Below are positions 20,639 to 31,339 of a DNA stretch of 64,000 nucleotides, piece after piece; the first letter of the stretch is position 1; every line of letters starts with the position of its first letter. The position numbers and the translations under genes are program-made. The notes under the pieces were generated by a model that was given only the letters and a program-made list of their open reading frames with translations, searched no databases and had not been told where the DNA came from. Source of the stretch: Gracilaria domingensis (Eukaryota; Rhodophyta; Florideophyceae; Gracilariales; Gracilariaceae); NCBI GenBank assembly GCA_022539475.1, contig VCMS01000028.1:30534-94533 (forward strand). Direction: 5' to 3'.

Positions 20639-21618
20639 TGTAGAGCAAAACATGCTCGCCCGATACACGGGGATTGTTTTCATAAACCCCTGGTAAGGAT
20701 GATTCCGGGTACCCGAAAGGTATGAGTATTGGCCCACGGATGGGATGCTTTCCGCAGTATTGAGGTACCGTACTCTGAGGGGTCCGCCATGACGTGGCAC
20801 AGATGAGTGTTGGTCGCGTGGACGCGTGTGTAGGAATGGGTGTGTTCACACATGTTTTGTTATGATTGTCGGATATTTTACTGGCCGCCGCCGGGGGTTG
20901 TCACGTGCACCACGTGTATGGACATGCTTAGGTGTGCACTAGATTATTTAATTTAGTTTGACTAATTTATCGGTTACGATATAAGAGGTGACCTCCCGGT
21001 CACCTCCTCCTTCAGTAAAGGGTAACCGAGTTCGGCTCTGAACTAGTTCGCCATCGCGAAGTGTACAACTCCAGCCCGAGGGTCACCGCGTACGGTACGA
21101 GTTAGCTTCATCCCTCGGGATCACTCAGGCAATACTGACAATTGTGGCCTTGCCCTCGGGCTTATTTATTCCGTGTCTTCGGACTTTCTGTTTCGTTTAC
21201 TGTGCAGTTGTACTGCTTTCACCACAATTGGTAGCGTTTCTGTCTCTGTATAGAGTTGTGCCGCGTGGGCTTAATACACATCGTCGTCTCCCGACGCCGG
21301 GTCTGTTGCCGCTTGCTGCACGTCCCGCCGCGGGATTCCTCTCTTTTCCTCCTTTGGTTTCCCTTCCTTTCCCCCCCTTTTGCCTAGGGCTTACACCGCT
21401 CTACGGTACCTTCCCTCTCGACCATTCCGTCACTTTTCGCCGGATTCCTGGATCAGGCCCGTTCACCCCTCAACCTCCGTAGGTATATCCCCTACCACGG
21501 GCGGTCTTACACCCGCACTATCCGTGTTCGGAGGGCTCACCATTGAGTTCACCTCGTCTAGAGGGCAAGGACTCGAACGCCTTGAGAGACGATCCCATCG
21601 CTGGGGTTTTTCTCTACA
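20639..21618 (+). repeat. 5' LTR of element A
   Basis: 980 bp, beginning TGTAGAGCAAAAC and ending TCTCTACA. It matches 47082-47926 joined to 57781-57920 at high identity, with dispersed substitutions. The internal CTCTGTATAGAG and CAAGGACTCGAACGCCTTG blocks recur in the divergent LTR F. Confidence 0.9.
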
Positions 21619-21620
21619 AG

Positions 21621-21638
21621 TGGTCTCCCGACTTAGAA
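21621..21638 (+). other. Primer-binding site of element A
   Basis: TGGTCTCCCGACTTAGAA starts two bases after the 5' LTR and is complementary to a tRNA 3' end in CCA. Elements B and D have the same site with one base changed (TGGTCTCCCGACCTAGAA), so all three share one primer tRNA. Confidence 0.8.
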
Positions 21639-21993
21639 CGGGTTGGATTTTTTCTTTCGTTCTCGTTCTTGTCGAGGAGTCTCACGATTAGTGATCAATT
21701 GGTTTTTGGGAAGCTAATGTGGAACAGTGGACTCTCTAGAGTGTTTTATTTGTTGTTCTTTACTTACTCTTTGGAGTATCGAGACCTCTCGTTGTTAATT
21801 TGATCTTACCGCTGTCCGATACACCGTGGCCCGGTATGGCGCCACCTGCGCCGAACCCTCGAAACGCTGTGGCCAGAGAAGCTGGTGTGCGTCCGCCTAG
21901 GCCTCCGCGTTCTCGCGCATCCGTACCTGCAAGTCGCCTGACAATGAACAGGTCCCGGAACCCCGGAGAGCTTCGTCAGTCACGTCGGGTCCG

Positions 21994-23799
21994 ATGGCCG
22001 CTCCTACGGCAGGAGCTCCGCCCGTTACGGGTACTCCGGCCACGGAGAGACCAGACGATGTGGTTGAAACCCCTCGATACTCGTACCTCGAGGCTCAACT
22101 CCGTGTCAGTCAGCTCGCGCAAAACTCGTTGTTCGAGGATCTGCAGTATCTCAGACGGAAGCTTGACCAAGCTGAAATCGGAGATCCGACCAATGAAATT
22201 CGTGTCTTACGTCAAGACGTGAATTCCATTTTGGAAAGTCTGGGTGCACCAGCCGCTTTTGTTCAAGCTTACCATTCCTCTATTCAGGAGCATCGAGCTG
22301 AAATCGATCGCCTTAGCACTCGGTTGTCTACTCTCGAAGAGGTCATCCGGATGGATAACGCATCTGATGCGAAGCATGCTAAGGAAGAAGCCTTTAAGCG
22401 CTCGGCACGCCAGTCTCCGTATCACGGAAATCGACGATCCAAAAAGGAACTCCGTTACGACTCGGATTCGTCTAGTTCCAATTCTAGCGTTCGCTCTGCG
22501 AAATCTACTTCATCCAGTTCTTCGGACAGTGAGGAAGACCGAGAACGGTATGGGAGTCGATCCCGCGGAACGAAGTCGAAGGCGACATATGCCACTCAAG
22601 GGGTGATTCGCTCTCGCGAGAAAGGTAGAGGTCATCTTGGACTCAAGGAGTTGAAACCAACGAATCTTCTCTACAGGAAGCTGTTATCGTATCGTTATTA
22701 CCGAATGGACGATTCATCGTGACGTCGCACCTCGCGAAGCACCGGTAAGGTGAAGGACCACATCAGGAGACTGAATATCGTCTTTACGAAGAAATTCGAT
22801 GGCGAAGATCCGATTCTGGTTCTGGACTTCCTGGCCCGCTTTGTGCAGGAAGCCGACATTTTCGGTATGAACGAGGCCCAAGCGTTTCTCGCTTTACTCT
22901 ATTTTCTGTCAGGGATGGCTGAAGATCAGTTTAACTCGGTTCGAGGATCGTCCCGTGCATCTGAGGGAGGTGTTAGTTGTTGGCCGGAAGCGGTCCAATA
23001 CGTCATGAGGTCCTATGCAAAAGGAAGCGCGATGCACAATGCGACGCTCGCTATGCAAGATACTAAACAGAAGACTGAAGAGACCGAAACGGTTTACTCA
23101 ACTCGGTTGAACAAAGCGTTTCATCGCTGTGGGAATGTGTACTCCGCTCAGGAGAGATGCACGATGTTCGTGGATGGGTTGGACCCTTCTATCAAGGCTT
23201 TGGTTGCGCGATATCGCTAAGAGAAAAGTAGGATTACGTATCTGGAATTGGTCCAGTACCCCCAGGCTGAAGGCGAAGTCCTCCGTGCTCGGCACCCGCC
23301 AAAACCCCGTCACTTAAGGGCGTTGCTCGTCAACGAGTCATCTCCATCTCTTTCCTTTGAACGTGGAAACTCCGTGAACCCGGATCTGGATAATGTCCAC
23401 TTCGTTGGAAAGTGCTCCCGATTCGTACGGGTCTTCTGACATTCCGTCGTCGTCGACTCCGCTCTCGGAAGGTGACCCCGCACTCTCTATAGGAGGAACA
23501 CGGGTGCAGGCCGCTCCACTCGCTTACGCGACCACGGCAGCCGTTTCTAACGCCCAGGATGGGTGAATGCGCAACCGTAGCGACGGCCAGATGGTAATCG
23601 ATCTTTCGATAAGTCGGTGACGACCATCTGTCATATTTGTTCCCGACCCCGTCATATTGCACCTGTGTGCATGTTGCCCGCTCGGGAGTTACCGAAAAGT
23701 ATCGGGTGGTATGAGTCCTTGTCACCAGCTGACCGTGCTCGCGTTCCGAGTAAGAATTATGAAGAGCAAAGGGCCAAGTTTGGCAATCCTGTTACATGA
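21994..23799 (+). pseudogene. gag: Element A gag (decayed)
   Basis: The ATG at 21994 opens a frame with a coiled-coil N-terminus and a Ser/Asp/Glu-rich linker. After an in-frame TGA (22720-22722) comes a retrotransposon-gag core region (22750-23217), then a TAA (23218-23220). Further frame damage precedes a CCHC zinc knuckle (CHICSRPRHIAPVC) at 23629-23670. The order capsid-like core then nucleocapsid knuckle is standard for Ty3/gypsy gag. The TGA is explicable as CGA to TGA. Confidence 0.8.
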
Positions 23800-23933
23800 C
23801 AGAACGTTCGAACTGAGTAACCTCGGAACCAGGCTGAAAAGGTAACTGTGACCAACCCTGAACCCGGGAATTCTGTTTCCCACTCTGAGCAGAGTTTGCC
23901 GTCGCCGGCCAACCCCGCCCAGAAAAACTAAAC

Positions 23934-25195
23934 TTGGGAGTTCCCCCTGCGGGAGGGGCGTCTCCTGAGCCAAGGTCGGAGACGCCCGAGGCGCCGCCGC
24001 GTCGCTCCCAGGTCACTTTCCTTAAAAGGAAGATCCTTACGAGGAAGATGGCTCAATCTGACGTGGACTCAGAGCTTTTAACGGTTCTCCGTCGTCCGTG
24101 GGTACGGTCCCGAAATTTCCGTAACCCGGATAGAGTCCTTGTGATGGCCAAGAGGAATTATAAGGTTTACGCCGACCTCGGCTTATCACACCAATTTATG
24201 GTTCGTCAACTGTCCGTGTTGGACACGGGCGCTGCGCCAAATCTCATTCACTCTTCGCTAGTGCCCCCGGCACTTCGGGAATTCGTTCGCTATGGTCCAG
24301 GCTTGGATGTCGCTGACGCGAACAACAACCCGTTGCGCACGGTTGGTTACTTAACTCTCACAGTGAGACTTGGCACCTACGTGGTGAAACTTGAATTTGT
24401 TGTCTGTGATTCACTCGCTGCACCGGTTATACTCGGTTGTGATTTTTGCGACGGTTTTGTCGAAGCGATACGCCCAAGGGCGAAAACCGTGGAAATGGAA
24501 GACGGTACAACCATTCCTTGTTCGGAAGCCGTTGAGGCGCGCAATCCGGAAGCGCGTTCCGTTACATATGGCTCAGGAGGTTCCAAATGTGGAATGCGGA
24601 TCCCAAATCAACAAAGCTTCGCATAGCGAAATCCGTTTCAATCCCGCCGGAATCCCAGGTGTGTGTGCAATGCGTCTCCAAACAACATGGAATTCGACTA
24701 GTTCAACCGTCTTCATCGCTGTACGATCAGCGACAGCTCGCTTTAGCTAATGGTGTTGTTTCTATCGAGCCCGATCAACCTTTCAAGGTACTGGTTGCCA
24801 ACTTTGGCAAAACCACTCAGTGGCTAGTCGAACACCAGGTACTGGGTTCGGTCCTGCCACATCCGAAGACGCTCGTCCAGACGAGAATCCCAACGTCCGA
24901 GGTTCTCGGTGTGCCCGAAGCCAAGGAGGGGGAGGTGCGTCCTGGAAACTCCGTTTTGTCGGATTCTTCCAGAAATAGAAACTCCGCCGTACCGGAAGCA
25001 GTCGCTACTGAAGAGGTGAATCTAGTTAGTTCGGGTCACGAACGACCGTTCATTCCGGTTAAATCAGCGCTACCCCCTGGCACAGAACACACGAATCCTG
25101 TTGAGGAATTAGAGAAGTTGAATCTGGACTATGTCCCAGCGTCTCATCGCGAGAAGTTGCGAGACATGCTCAGAGAATTTACTCCCATGTCGGAC
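23934..25195 (+). pseudogene. pol: Element A aspartic protease and start of pol (decayed, interrupted)
   Basis: The protease active site LDTGAAPNLI and the later hydrophobic motif APVILGCDF identify a retropepsin. A frame change near 24590-24626 passes to a second frame that runs to REFTPMSD at 25195. There the sequence is cut by transposon copy 2. The normal continuation, VGTIGITEHRIDLLP, is found at 40577, immediately after the transposon. No ATG is obvious; it was probably translated from gag by recoding. Confidence 0.85.
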
Positions 25196-25672
25196 TGTTC
25201 CCTTCGTCTGTGTTCTGCAAAGTGGAATATAGTCTGTTCGCTTTGGAAACTAAGCTAGTTTTGGGGCTATTTGGGGCGCGCGAGGGGGTAGCAGAGGCGG
25301 GCACTCAAAATATTAAGAAATTTTGGAATATTAAATTCCATTTCGCGCAGTTTAGTTCTTGGGTCCCCTAGTTTTCGTAGAGGTTCTACTTCGCCGCACC
25401 ACCCCATTCACTCTTTTCCGCGACCCTCTCTCAAAACTGCACTCGTGCTAGTTTGCGTTTCCATTTTCTCCCATGTTGCAATGCCAATCGCAACTCATCC
25501 CACCTCAATCATCCCATCACTTCTTCCCAGTCCACACCACCCCCGCTATTTACCCATTTCTCGCCCATCACGCGTTCCCATCCTCTCTCTCCGTCTCCGC
25601 AAACGTCATTTTGTGGAAGTCAGGTGGACAACCCTCCCCCTTCTCGTATACCCGCCTCGCCCCAAAACGGCT
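25196..25672. repeat. Left terminal region of transposon copy 2
   Basis: Starts TGTTCCCTTCGTCTG. Contains GCTAGTTTTGGGGC about 45 bp in, and CTTGGGTCCCCTAG further in, which resemble in inverted orientation the right-end CCAAAAACTAGC and CTTGGGTCGTCC motifs. No gene. Confidence 0.6.
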
Positions 25673-26600
25673 TCAAATCCCTCCCATCCTTCTCTCCTCC
25701 TGTCCCCTCAGAATCCCCTTCGCAGTCCGCGCTACCTCCGCCGCACTTCTAAACCCAGTCACCACCGGAGCTCCCACTCCCTCCCGCGGCACCTCCTCCA
25801 ACACCTTCTTCATCTCCTTACGCCTCTTCTTCAGACGGCTCTTCCCATCCCCAACCCCACCACCCTTTGTCTTCGGTGCACAGGAGACCCCTTCTGCACC
25901 GCCACCCTTCCCACACTTCCCTTCTCCGTCTTTCCCTCCACACCTCCTTTCACCGTCTCCTCTTCCACCTATCTTTGCCTCTTGCACAGCTCCTTCACCT
26001 CCTTCTCCAGCACGTCCAACCTCTCGTTCAGAACCCTATTCTCCTCCCGCAACTCTCCAACCTCCCTTCCCGCACACTCCACTATCCCATACACATGATT
26101 TCTCATCTCCACTCCCAATATCGACAACGAATTCCGCAGGCTCGAAATCGCCTCAACCGAAACACCACTACCACCCCCACTCAGCACCACACCGCCCATT
26201 TCCGTTACAATCTCCACAATTCCATCGTCCAGTTGCTCCTTCATCCCAACCCCAACATCCCCACCCTCGCCTTTATCTCCCCCACAAACCGCATCTCCCT
26301 GTCACCCTCTCCGTCCCCACTCTCTATCTGGTCTCCAACCTCTAACTGACTCAGATGCACCGCACCCCTTCTCTCCATTGCGACCCCCTCCACCTCCAAT
26401 TCTACCCCCTTCTCCACCTCATCACCATCCCCTCTCCTCGCCTCACACTTCTTTCCTTCATCAGCCACTTCCTTCTTCTGCGACATCCGACCAGCCGCCG
26501 TAATCACGTCTTCTTCCCGCTTTGGTGACGGCGTCTGCGGTACCTCCTTCCCCTCCAACAGCGCCCACAGCTCCTCATCCTTCACGTATCCGTTCGACAT
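25673..26600 (-). pseudogene. Acidic coiled-coil protein gene, frameshifted
   Basis: Reading leftward from the ATG at 26600 gives MSNGYVKDEELWALLEGKE and a Lys/Glu/Gly-rich segment to a TGA at 26241. The next frame starts at an overlapping ATGA (26244) and contains a coiled coil (REENRVLNERLDVLEKEVKE). A third frame continues to 25673. I read this as one gene with two frame changes. The strong C+T bias of the plus strand here is the mirror of this purine-rich gene. Family not recognised. Confidence 0.4.
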
Positions 26601-26929
26601 CTTCAGAAGAAGAAGTAGTAGTTGGATCGAAGTTTCCGCTGTGATACAGTGCAATCGAGCTAAACTGTGCTGTCCACCCCCACTGTCCAACCACACGGGC
26701 TATATCCAGCACCATGATTGTCCCTGTTTCCCTCATCCCATTTCCCGCCAAAAATTCTACTGTACACCTTCGCACCTTCCACTATTTGAGCGCCACCTCT
26801 CTGTCTCCTCTTTCGCGCTCACATAATCCCCACCCACCTCGCCTCGACCGGCGATATTTTTCTCTTCCACCATAACCCCACTCGATGGTTATAGCAAAAC
26901 AGGAAGATATTGCCAGTGGAGGCAAGCTA

Positions 26930-27195
26930 GGGACTAGTGATTGTACTTAGAGTTGCTCACCCTCTGTCTCGACTGGGGGCATGTTCTTCTTCCGTCACAT
27001 CCTGTGTGGGTTGTGACAAAAAAAGAATATGTCACCACTCGACACCGGATGGGTAACAATGATAGCACGTAGAGTAGTTCATCCTCCCTTTCAGCGTCCA
27101 CTGGGGATATATTGATGTTCTCTCACATCCTTTCCCGGTTGTGATACAAGAGAAATACATCTCCAATGGACACGGAGAATATAGTCGTGATAACA
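26930..27195. repeat. Two degenerate tandem units with internal hairpins
   Basis: Units at about 26945-27055 and 27070-27180 share the order CTCACCCTCT/TTCATCCTCC, CACTGGGG-like, TCACATCC, GGTTGTGA and CACCGG/ACACGG. Each contains an inverted arrangement around GTGACA/TGTCAC. The flanking 26697-26929 shows no gene. Confidence 0.4.
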
Positions 27196-27234
27196 GGTAA
27201 AGGTAACAATGTAATAAACAATAAATTTATGCTA

Positions 27235-27558
27235 CTATCTATAACCAACCTTTCGAAAACCAGCTATGACATGAGCTGGGTTACTCGAGCCAAAGATGGC
27301 AGATCCTGCAATTGAAATGTTTGCACCGGCCTTCACTACTCCTTTCACAGTACTCAGTCCAATACCCCCATCCACCTGTATCCCTATTCTTGGGTACAAC
27401 TCCCTTGCATGTCGCACCTTATCAAGAACACCCTCCATAAACGCCTGTCCTCCAAACCCTGGCTCCACCGTCATCAACAATAACATGTCTACAACTCCTT
27501 CCTTCATAAGTGCTTCTACGACCTTTATAGACGTATTCGGGAGCAACCCAACTCCATC
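27235..27558 (-). pseudogene. Ribulose-phosphate 3-epimerase, C-terminal fragment
   Basis: About 107 residues match the C-terminal half of RPE. LLPNTSIK corresponds to the substrate-side loop, MTVEPGFGGQ is the family signature, VDGGI carries the catalytic Asp, and AGSAIFG is the phosphate-binding loop. The N-terminal half (first metal-binding and catalytic residues) is missing. Upstream in the reading direction, an in-frame stop lies just before the fragment, and a possible continuation (RIAIIKRMELG) is in another frame. It could instead be a last exon behind an AAAAG acceptor, but no earlier exon is visible. In the intact enzyme the reaction interconverts ribulose-5-phosphate and xylulose-5-phosphate. 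Most likely a captured host-gene fragment. Confidence 0.75.
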
Positions 27559-27958
27559 CTTTTAATTATGGCAATCCGAGTGAAGCTATAAAACCCGTTC
27601 ACGTCATTTATGAAGCCAAAATGGCTCCTTTCATCCTGTATTCAAGCTCCCCGTAACTTGTACTTTACAACTACTTTACAACTCAGGTTCGAAATCAGTT
27701 TCATTCATTGTACACTTTCTACTCTTCCACCTACTTTTCATAAAACATCATCACACTTTGTGGCTTGTCGTCTCATACAAGCCCTATCATTCATTCAGTA
27801 CAATCACATATCATACATTTCGCTCACTTTCACAAAGTGAACCATGTTCCCGTTCTGCGCTTCCCAACCCTTTGTACTTAAGTATCACTCTTTACCCCAG
27901 CAGTTCTCCGCCCCATCTTCCATTTCTATCGTCACACAAAAACATTCGAACACTTGCA

Positions 27959-28861
27959 ATGAACTCCCAGTCCGACATGCCTCCCACTCCGCCTCCGAGT
28001 CCCAGATACTCTGACGTCCCTCAGGCCTCATCTCCCGCCCGAAGGACTCGGGCCGTTATTGTTGGAAGGGGGCGTATAGGTACCATGCTGGCGAACGAAG
28101 AAGATACGGTCATTTCCGCACACGAATTCTGCAGCATGGCTGCTACCTCTCATCTTTCTGATGTACCGATACTAGTTTGTGGAAGAACGAACACCCTGGA
28201 GACCGTAATTCAGGCTTGCTCTTATTCGCTCAGAGAGAATCTCGTTTTCTTCCAGAATGGAGACATCATACCATTGGTTTCGAAGCTCGGTGTGGACAAA
28301 TGTTCAAAAGTTGTCCTATACGTTGGTGTCCCCTCAAGAAACGCAGCTCCGCAGGATGGTGTCACTCCTCAAAGTCCGGATGGTCTCACTGTCGCAACAG
28401 GAAAGTGGGCCTCCAACGTTGCAGACAGGTTTAGGTCTATGGGTCTCACTTGCGGGGTTGTCGACGAAGACACATTTCTCGTAAGCTATTATGAGAAGCT
28501 CGTGTGGCTATCAGCGTTCAACATCGTCGGGGCCTCAAGAGGTTTCATTCCTATGGACGTAGTCGCTACGGAGTGCAGTACGGTTGTGCTCACAATAATG
28601 AAAAAGCTGTTGAAGATAGTTTCGCTTAAGACAGGTACTACTTTCAACCTGGAAGAGACCGTTGGGCGAATTCTTGCATATGGGAAAACTCTCGTTGGCT
28701 TCCCTACTTCTTTCTCGGACTTTCAGTTTAGGAACACGTACTTCTACGACTTTTCCCGCCAAGAAAGAAACATCGTAGGCTTTGACCCCGCTCCTTTTCA
28801 TACAAACTACGTCAACGTTGTTAAGGAAAATTTATCCCGCTCCCCATTCTCCCAGCTTTGA
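27959..28861 (+). CDS. Ketopantoate reductase-like NAD(P)-dependent protein (transposon cargo)
   Basis: 300 residues from the ATG at 27959. After a Pro/Ser-rich leader (~35 residues) comes a Rossmann start, RAVIVGRGRIGTM, with a glycine-rich turn. ENLVFFQNG and EKLVWLSAFNIVGA fall where ketopantoate reductases have their N-x-G and K-x-x-x-N motifs. The family reduces 2-dehydropantoate to pantoate in pantothenate synthesis, but related proteins act on other substrates, so the substrate is uncertain. The gene is uninterrupted, unlike its neighbours, suggesting recent capture or selection. It lies between an RPE fragment and a HAD fragment in the transposon's left arm. A pyrimidine-rich upstream leader is present. 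Confidence 0.65.
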   Translation: MNSQSDMPPTPPPSPRYSDVPQASSPARRTRAVIVGRGRIGTMLANEEDTVISAHEFCSMAATSHLSDVPILVCGRTNTLETVIQACSYSLRENLVFFQNGDIIPLVSKLGVDKCSKVVLYVGVPSRNAAPQDGVTPQSPDGLTVATGKWASNVADRFRSMGLTCGVVDEDTFLVSYYEKLVWLSAFNIVGASRGFIPMDVVATECSTVVLTIMKKLLKIVSLKTGTTFNLEETVGRILAYGKTLVGFPTSFSDFQFRNTYFYDFSRQERNIVGFDPAPFHTNYVNVVKENLSRSPFSQL

Positions 28862-29487
28862 GGTTAGAATACATGACTTTTCGGTGTTGTAAACCTTTTA
28901 GAGATAGTTACACAAAAAAGTTACTTTATCGAAATGACCTGTTCCTATTACATTACTTATATTGTTCGTCCTTCTGTGGTTCAAATATGCCCCTTTAAAT
29001 CTTACATCCCCTATCACTAATACCTGGCTAAGTTTTTGCTAGATGGAAAAGGGTCATTCCACATCATTAAAGTGCACGATACTAGTAACAAAACAAGTAC
29101 AAAATTGTGATATTTCTGAAGAACTAAGCCTTCGCAATACTTGGGGCACCCGTATAAAGTAAGGTAAACCTTTTATGGGTTTCAACCCTTAATGGAGGTT
29201 GTTTTACTGATCTTGATTTCTAAGCTCATGTTGAAGATATACATAGTTTTCTTTACCCACATGAACCCATACATATAATTTATGACTAAATCATCCTTTC
29301 TTTACTGCAAATCGATGCAAAAGCTTCTCGTCGTAGTAACGTTTTAAAACAGTACTACAATACCCGTATATGGTCGTTCTTAGACTCTTTTTATACTACG
29401 AAACACCTTGTGAACATCAATCACATCCTTCTCATTCGTATACCCACACTTATGTGCAAAACGAACCCTTTCAAAAGCTTTCAAAAC
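28862..29487. other. AT-rich intergenic stretch, no gene seen
   Basis: Low-GC sequence between the reductase stop and the HAD fragment. Short ORFs only; it probably contains the polyadenylation region of the reductase and the promoter of the HAD gene. No repeat or RNA gene recognised. Confidence 0.5.
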
Positions 29488-30000
29488 ATGTATAGCTCAG
29501 AAGTTAGATCCCAAGAAGTAGCTCCTCAGCAGCTGGCTAACGAAATATTCGAAAATGGCTACGCCGTGATTAGTGATATTGACGGTACTCTGAAAAGAGC
29601 TGGGGAGAACATTCATGCCGAAACAGTCAAATGCATGAAGTACATCAATGCACGCGTTGGTTTCGGAGTTGCTACTGGGCGAGATATAGAGGATGCCGAG
29701 AGTTTCATGGAGCACCTGCGTGGCTACAATTTTGGAATCTCTTGAAACCAAGCCGCACGGGTGAGATTATCCAATGGTACCGAAATTGATCAGGACCTTG
29801 ACAGGGAAGGCTACGAAAGATGTGCAGCCGAACTTGAGAGACTTGCACTCTACTTAAATGAATCGCACGAACTTCACGAAGAGCGTCAACAAGCAGTTGT
29901 GAGCACTAGAAAAGACAGTGGACTCCCTAACTTCACGTACAATGGACTGTCGAAGTGGAAAACAGAAGTTAACTCCGGTATTTCAAAAGTGTTTGATTGA
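29488..30000 (+). pseudogene. HAD-superfamily phosphatase, N-terminal fragment with in-frame stop
   Basis: From the ATG at 29488, VISDIDGTL carries HAD motif I (DxDxT), followed by GFGVATGRDIEDA, the Cof/sucrose-phosphatase-like strand. A TGA after NFGIS (29743-29745) interrupts the frame. The same frame then continues with LSNGTEIDQDLD to 30000. Motifs III and IV are absent, so only about half of a typical HAD protein is present. The tail overlaps the convergent basic-protein gene by 32 bases. The TGA could derive from CGA. Substrate unknown. Confidence 0.65.
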
Positions 30001-30919
30001 GGTTCACCTTTGGTACCTTCTGACGAATTCGTCTGTACGTCTTGCTCCGAGTACGTGTCCCTTGTGTTCCAGACCGCTCGCCAGAAACACTTGAACGTGC
30101 CATTCTTGCGGACAGAAGCACAACGTCATCGTCCTGCTGCTCCGCAGTTTCTGGTGCAGTTTGGGGTACAGATGGACCATCTCCTTGCGCGGATTGCGCA
30201 TCCGCGTCTGGAAGGGGACCTTTCATGATCTCATCTTCCTCCTCTTGCACAGCCGTCCCCTGCTGAACCGTCTGTTTCGACGCAGAAGTTCCCCTTGTGT
30301 CGACGGTCTGATTCATCGCAGGAGAAGCCCTTTTCGATGCAGTGGGCTTCGTAGCGGAGGTAGACTTTGTTTGACCTGTCCGCTTCGTAGCTGGGGATGC
30401 TCTCGTCTCCATAGACCGCTTCGTAACAGACGACGGACCTGCCCGCGGAGGTGCTACTGATGCGCTACCTCTCGGTGTTGATGAACTTCGAATTGGCTCC
30501 GTGCGGCTTGTCGGCGTCATCACCTCACTCATAGCGCTCACCGTTCCTCGCTTCGACGCCGGAATTCTGGCTGCCACCGGTTCCATCATTTTCTCATCCC
30601 AAGGAGCGGCCGTCCGGAGATCCTGGATATATTGTGGAAGATCCAGGCCCTCCGCCCGGTAAGGGTAGAACGTCTGACCGCTTCGACTGATGAGAATATT
30701 ATGAACCACCACAAGACCTGGGTCCAATTGCTTCCCGTGCAACTCGCGGCGTAGAACACTTCCAATTCCATGCAACAACGCTTCCCCGACTATCACCTTT
30801 CCTTCATCCTCAATATCCATCTGCAGAGAAACCCGCATTCCACCTTGCAATAATCGAGTGCTCCGCCGAGTGCGAGGAGTCACGCTTTGCGCACGCTTTC
30901 GAACACGAGTTGGCTTCAT
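29969..30919 (-). CDS. Basic, low-complexity repeat protein transcribed divergently from the methyltransferase
   Basis: 316 residues. The start is very basic (MKPTRVRKRAQSVTPRTRRS). A ~100-residue globular-looking segment (residues ~25-115, with GEALLHGIGSVLRRELHGKQ and LDLPQYIQDLRTAAPWDEKM) follows. Then comes a long Ser/Thr/Lys/Ala repeat zone (TKRSxxTxAS-type units) and a basic C-terminus. Composition suggests a nuclear chromatin or DNA-binding protein, but no family was recognised. Its upstream block (30980-31080) is an inverted copy of the methyltransferase promoter, so the two genes are probably co-expressed. Copy 1's counterpart would lie outside the window. Confidence 0.6.
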   Translation of the reverse strand: MKPTRVRKRAQSVTPRTRRSTRLLQGGMRVSLQMDIEDEGKVIVGEALLHGIGSVLRRELHGKQLDPGLVVVHNILISRSGQTFYPYRAEGLDLPQYIQDLRTAAPWDEKMMEPVAARIPASKRGTVSAMSEVMTPTSRTEPIRSSSTPRGSASVAPPRAGPSSVTKRSMETRASPATKRTGQTKSTSATKPTASKRASPAMNQTVDTRGTSASKQTVQQGTAVQEEEDEIMKGPLPDADAQSAQGDGPSVPQTAPETAEQQDDDVVLLSARMARSSVSGERSGTQGTRTRSKTYRRIRQKVPKVNLNQTLLKYRS

Positions 30920-30979
30920 GTTGAACAGCTATTGCAGTGAAAGGTGTATATCAACAATACGCTCGCTCTGGACGATACA

Positions 30980-31080
30980 ACAACGGAGGCGAGCCTTTAA
31001 AAGGCGACTTACGCTAGGCACCCCCGCTTTCGGCAGCGCCTCCCAGCGCACTGCCAGTCTCGTCCGTGTCCTGTCCGTGG
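30980..31080 (-). promoter_or_regulatory. Probable promoter of the basic-protein gene (inverted copy of the MTase promoter)
   Basis: On the minus strand this block matches about 32352-32452 over roughly 100 bp with few mismatches, including GGACGAGACTGGCAGTGCGC and the TATA-like TTTTAAAGG, and stands a similar distance from its ATG. Confidence 0.6.
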
Positions 31081-31339
31081 CCGCTCGCACACTGATTGTA
31101 CGCTCTAGAGTCGTGGAGTTCGCGCAATGATGACTCACGCGAGCAATGGTCGCGTTCTCTAATCATGCTCTTCAAATGCTTTGCATAATAGTCAAGAGTA
31201 CACTCATTCACTTCCATGTACAGCCTACTCCCGCAAATACACGTGGACAGCGGCGCCAACGTACCGGCGGCCGGGTGTAGCGAAATCACTGCGCGGCGGC
31301 GTGTTTTGCGAGGTCCCGGGAAGGCACCGGAATGTGGCC

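Noticed and set aside
20441-20849. Minus-strand ORFs of 73-119 codons
   Set aside because: They lie in LTR sequence and recur at the other LTR (47014-47292) without coding character.
25473-26345. 290-codon plus-strand ORF rich in Pro/Ser/His
   Set aside because: Low-complexity mirror of the purine-rich minus-strand gene; composition explained by strand bias.
27758-27958. 67-residue N-terminal extension of the reductase
   Set aside because: Low-complexity and without similarity to the family; the ATG at 27959 places the Rossmann motif at a normal distance, although an organelle-targeting leader cannot be excluded.
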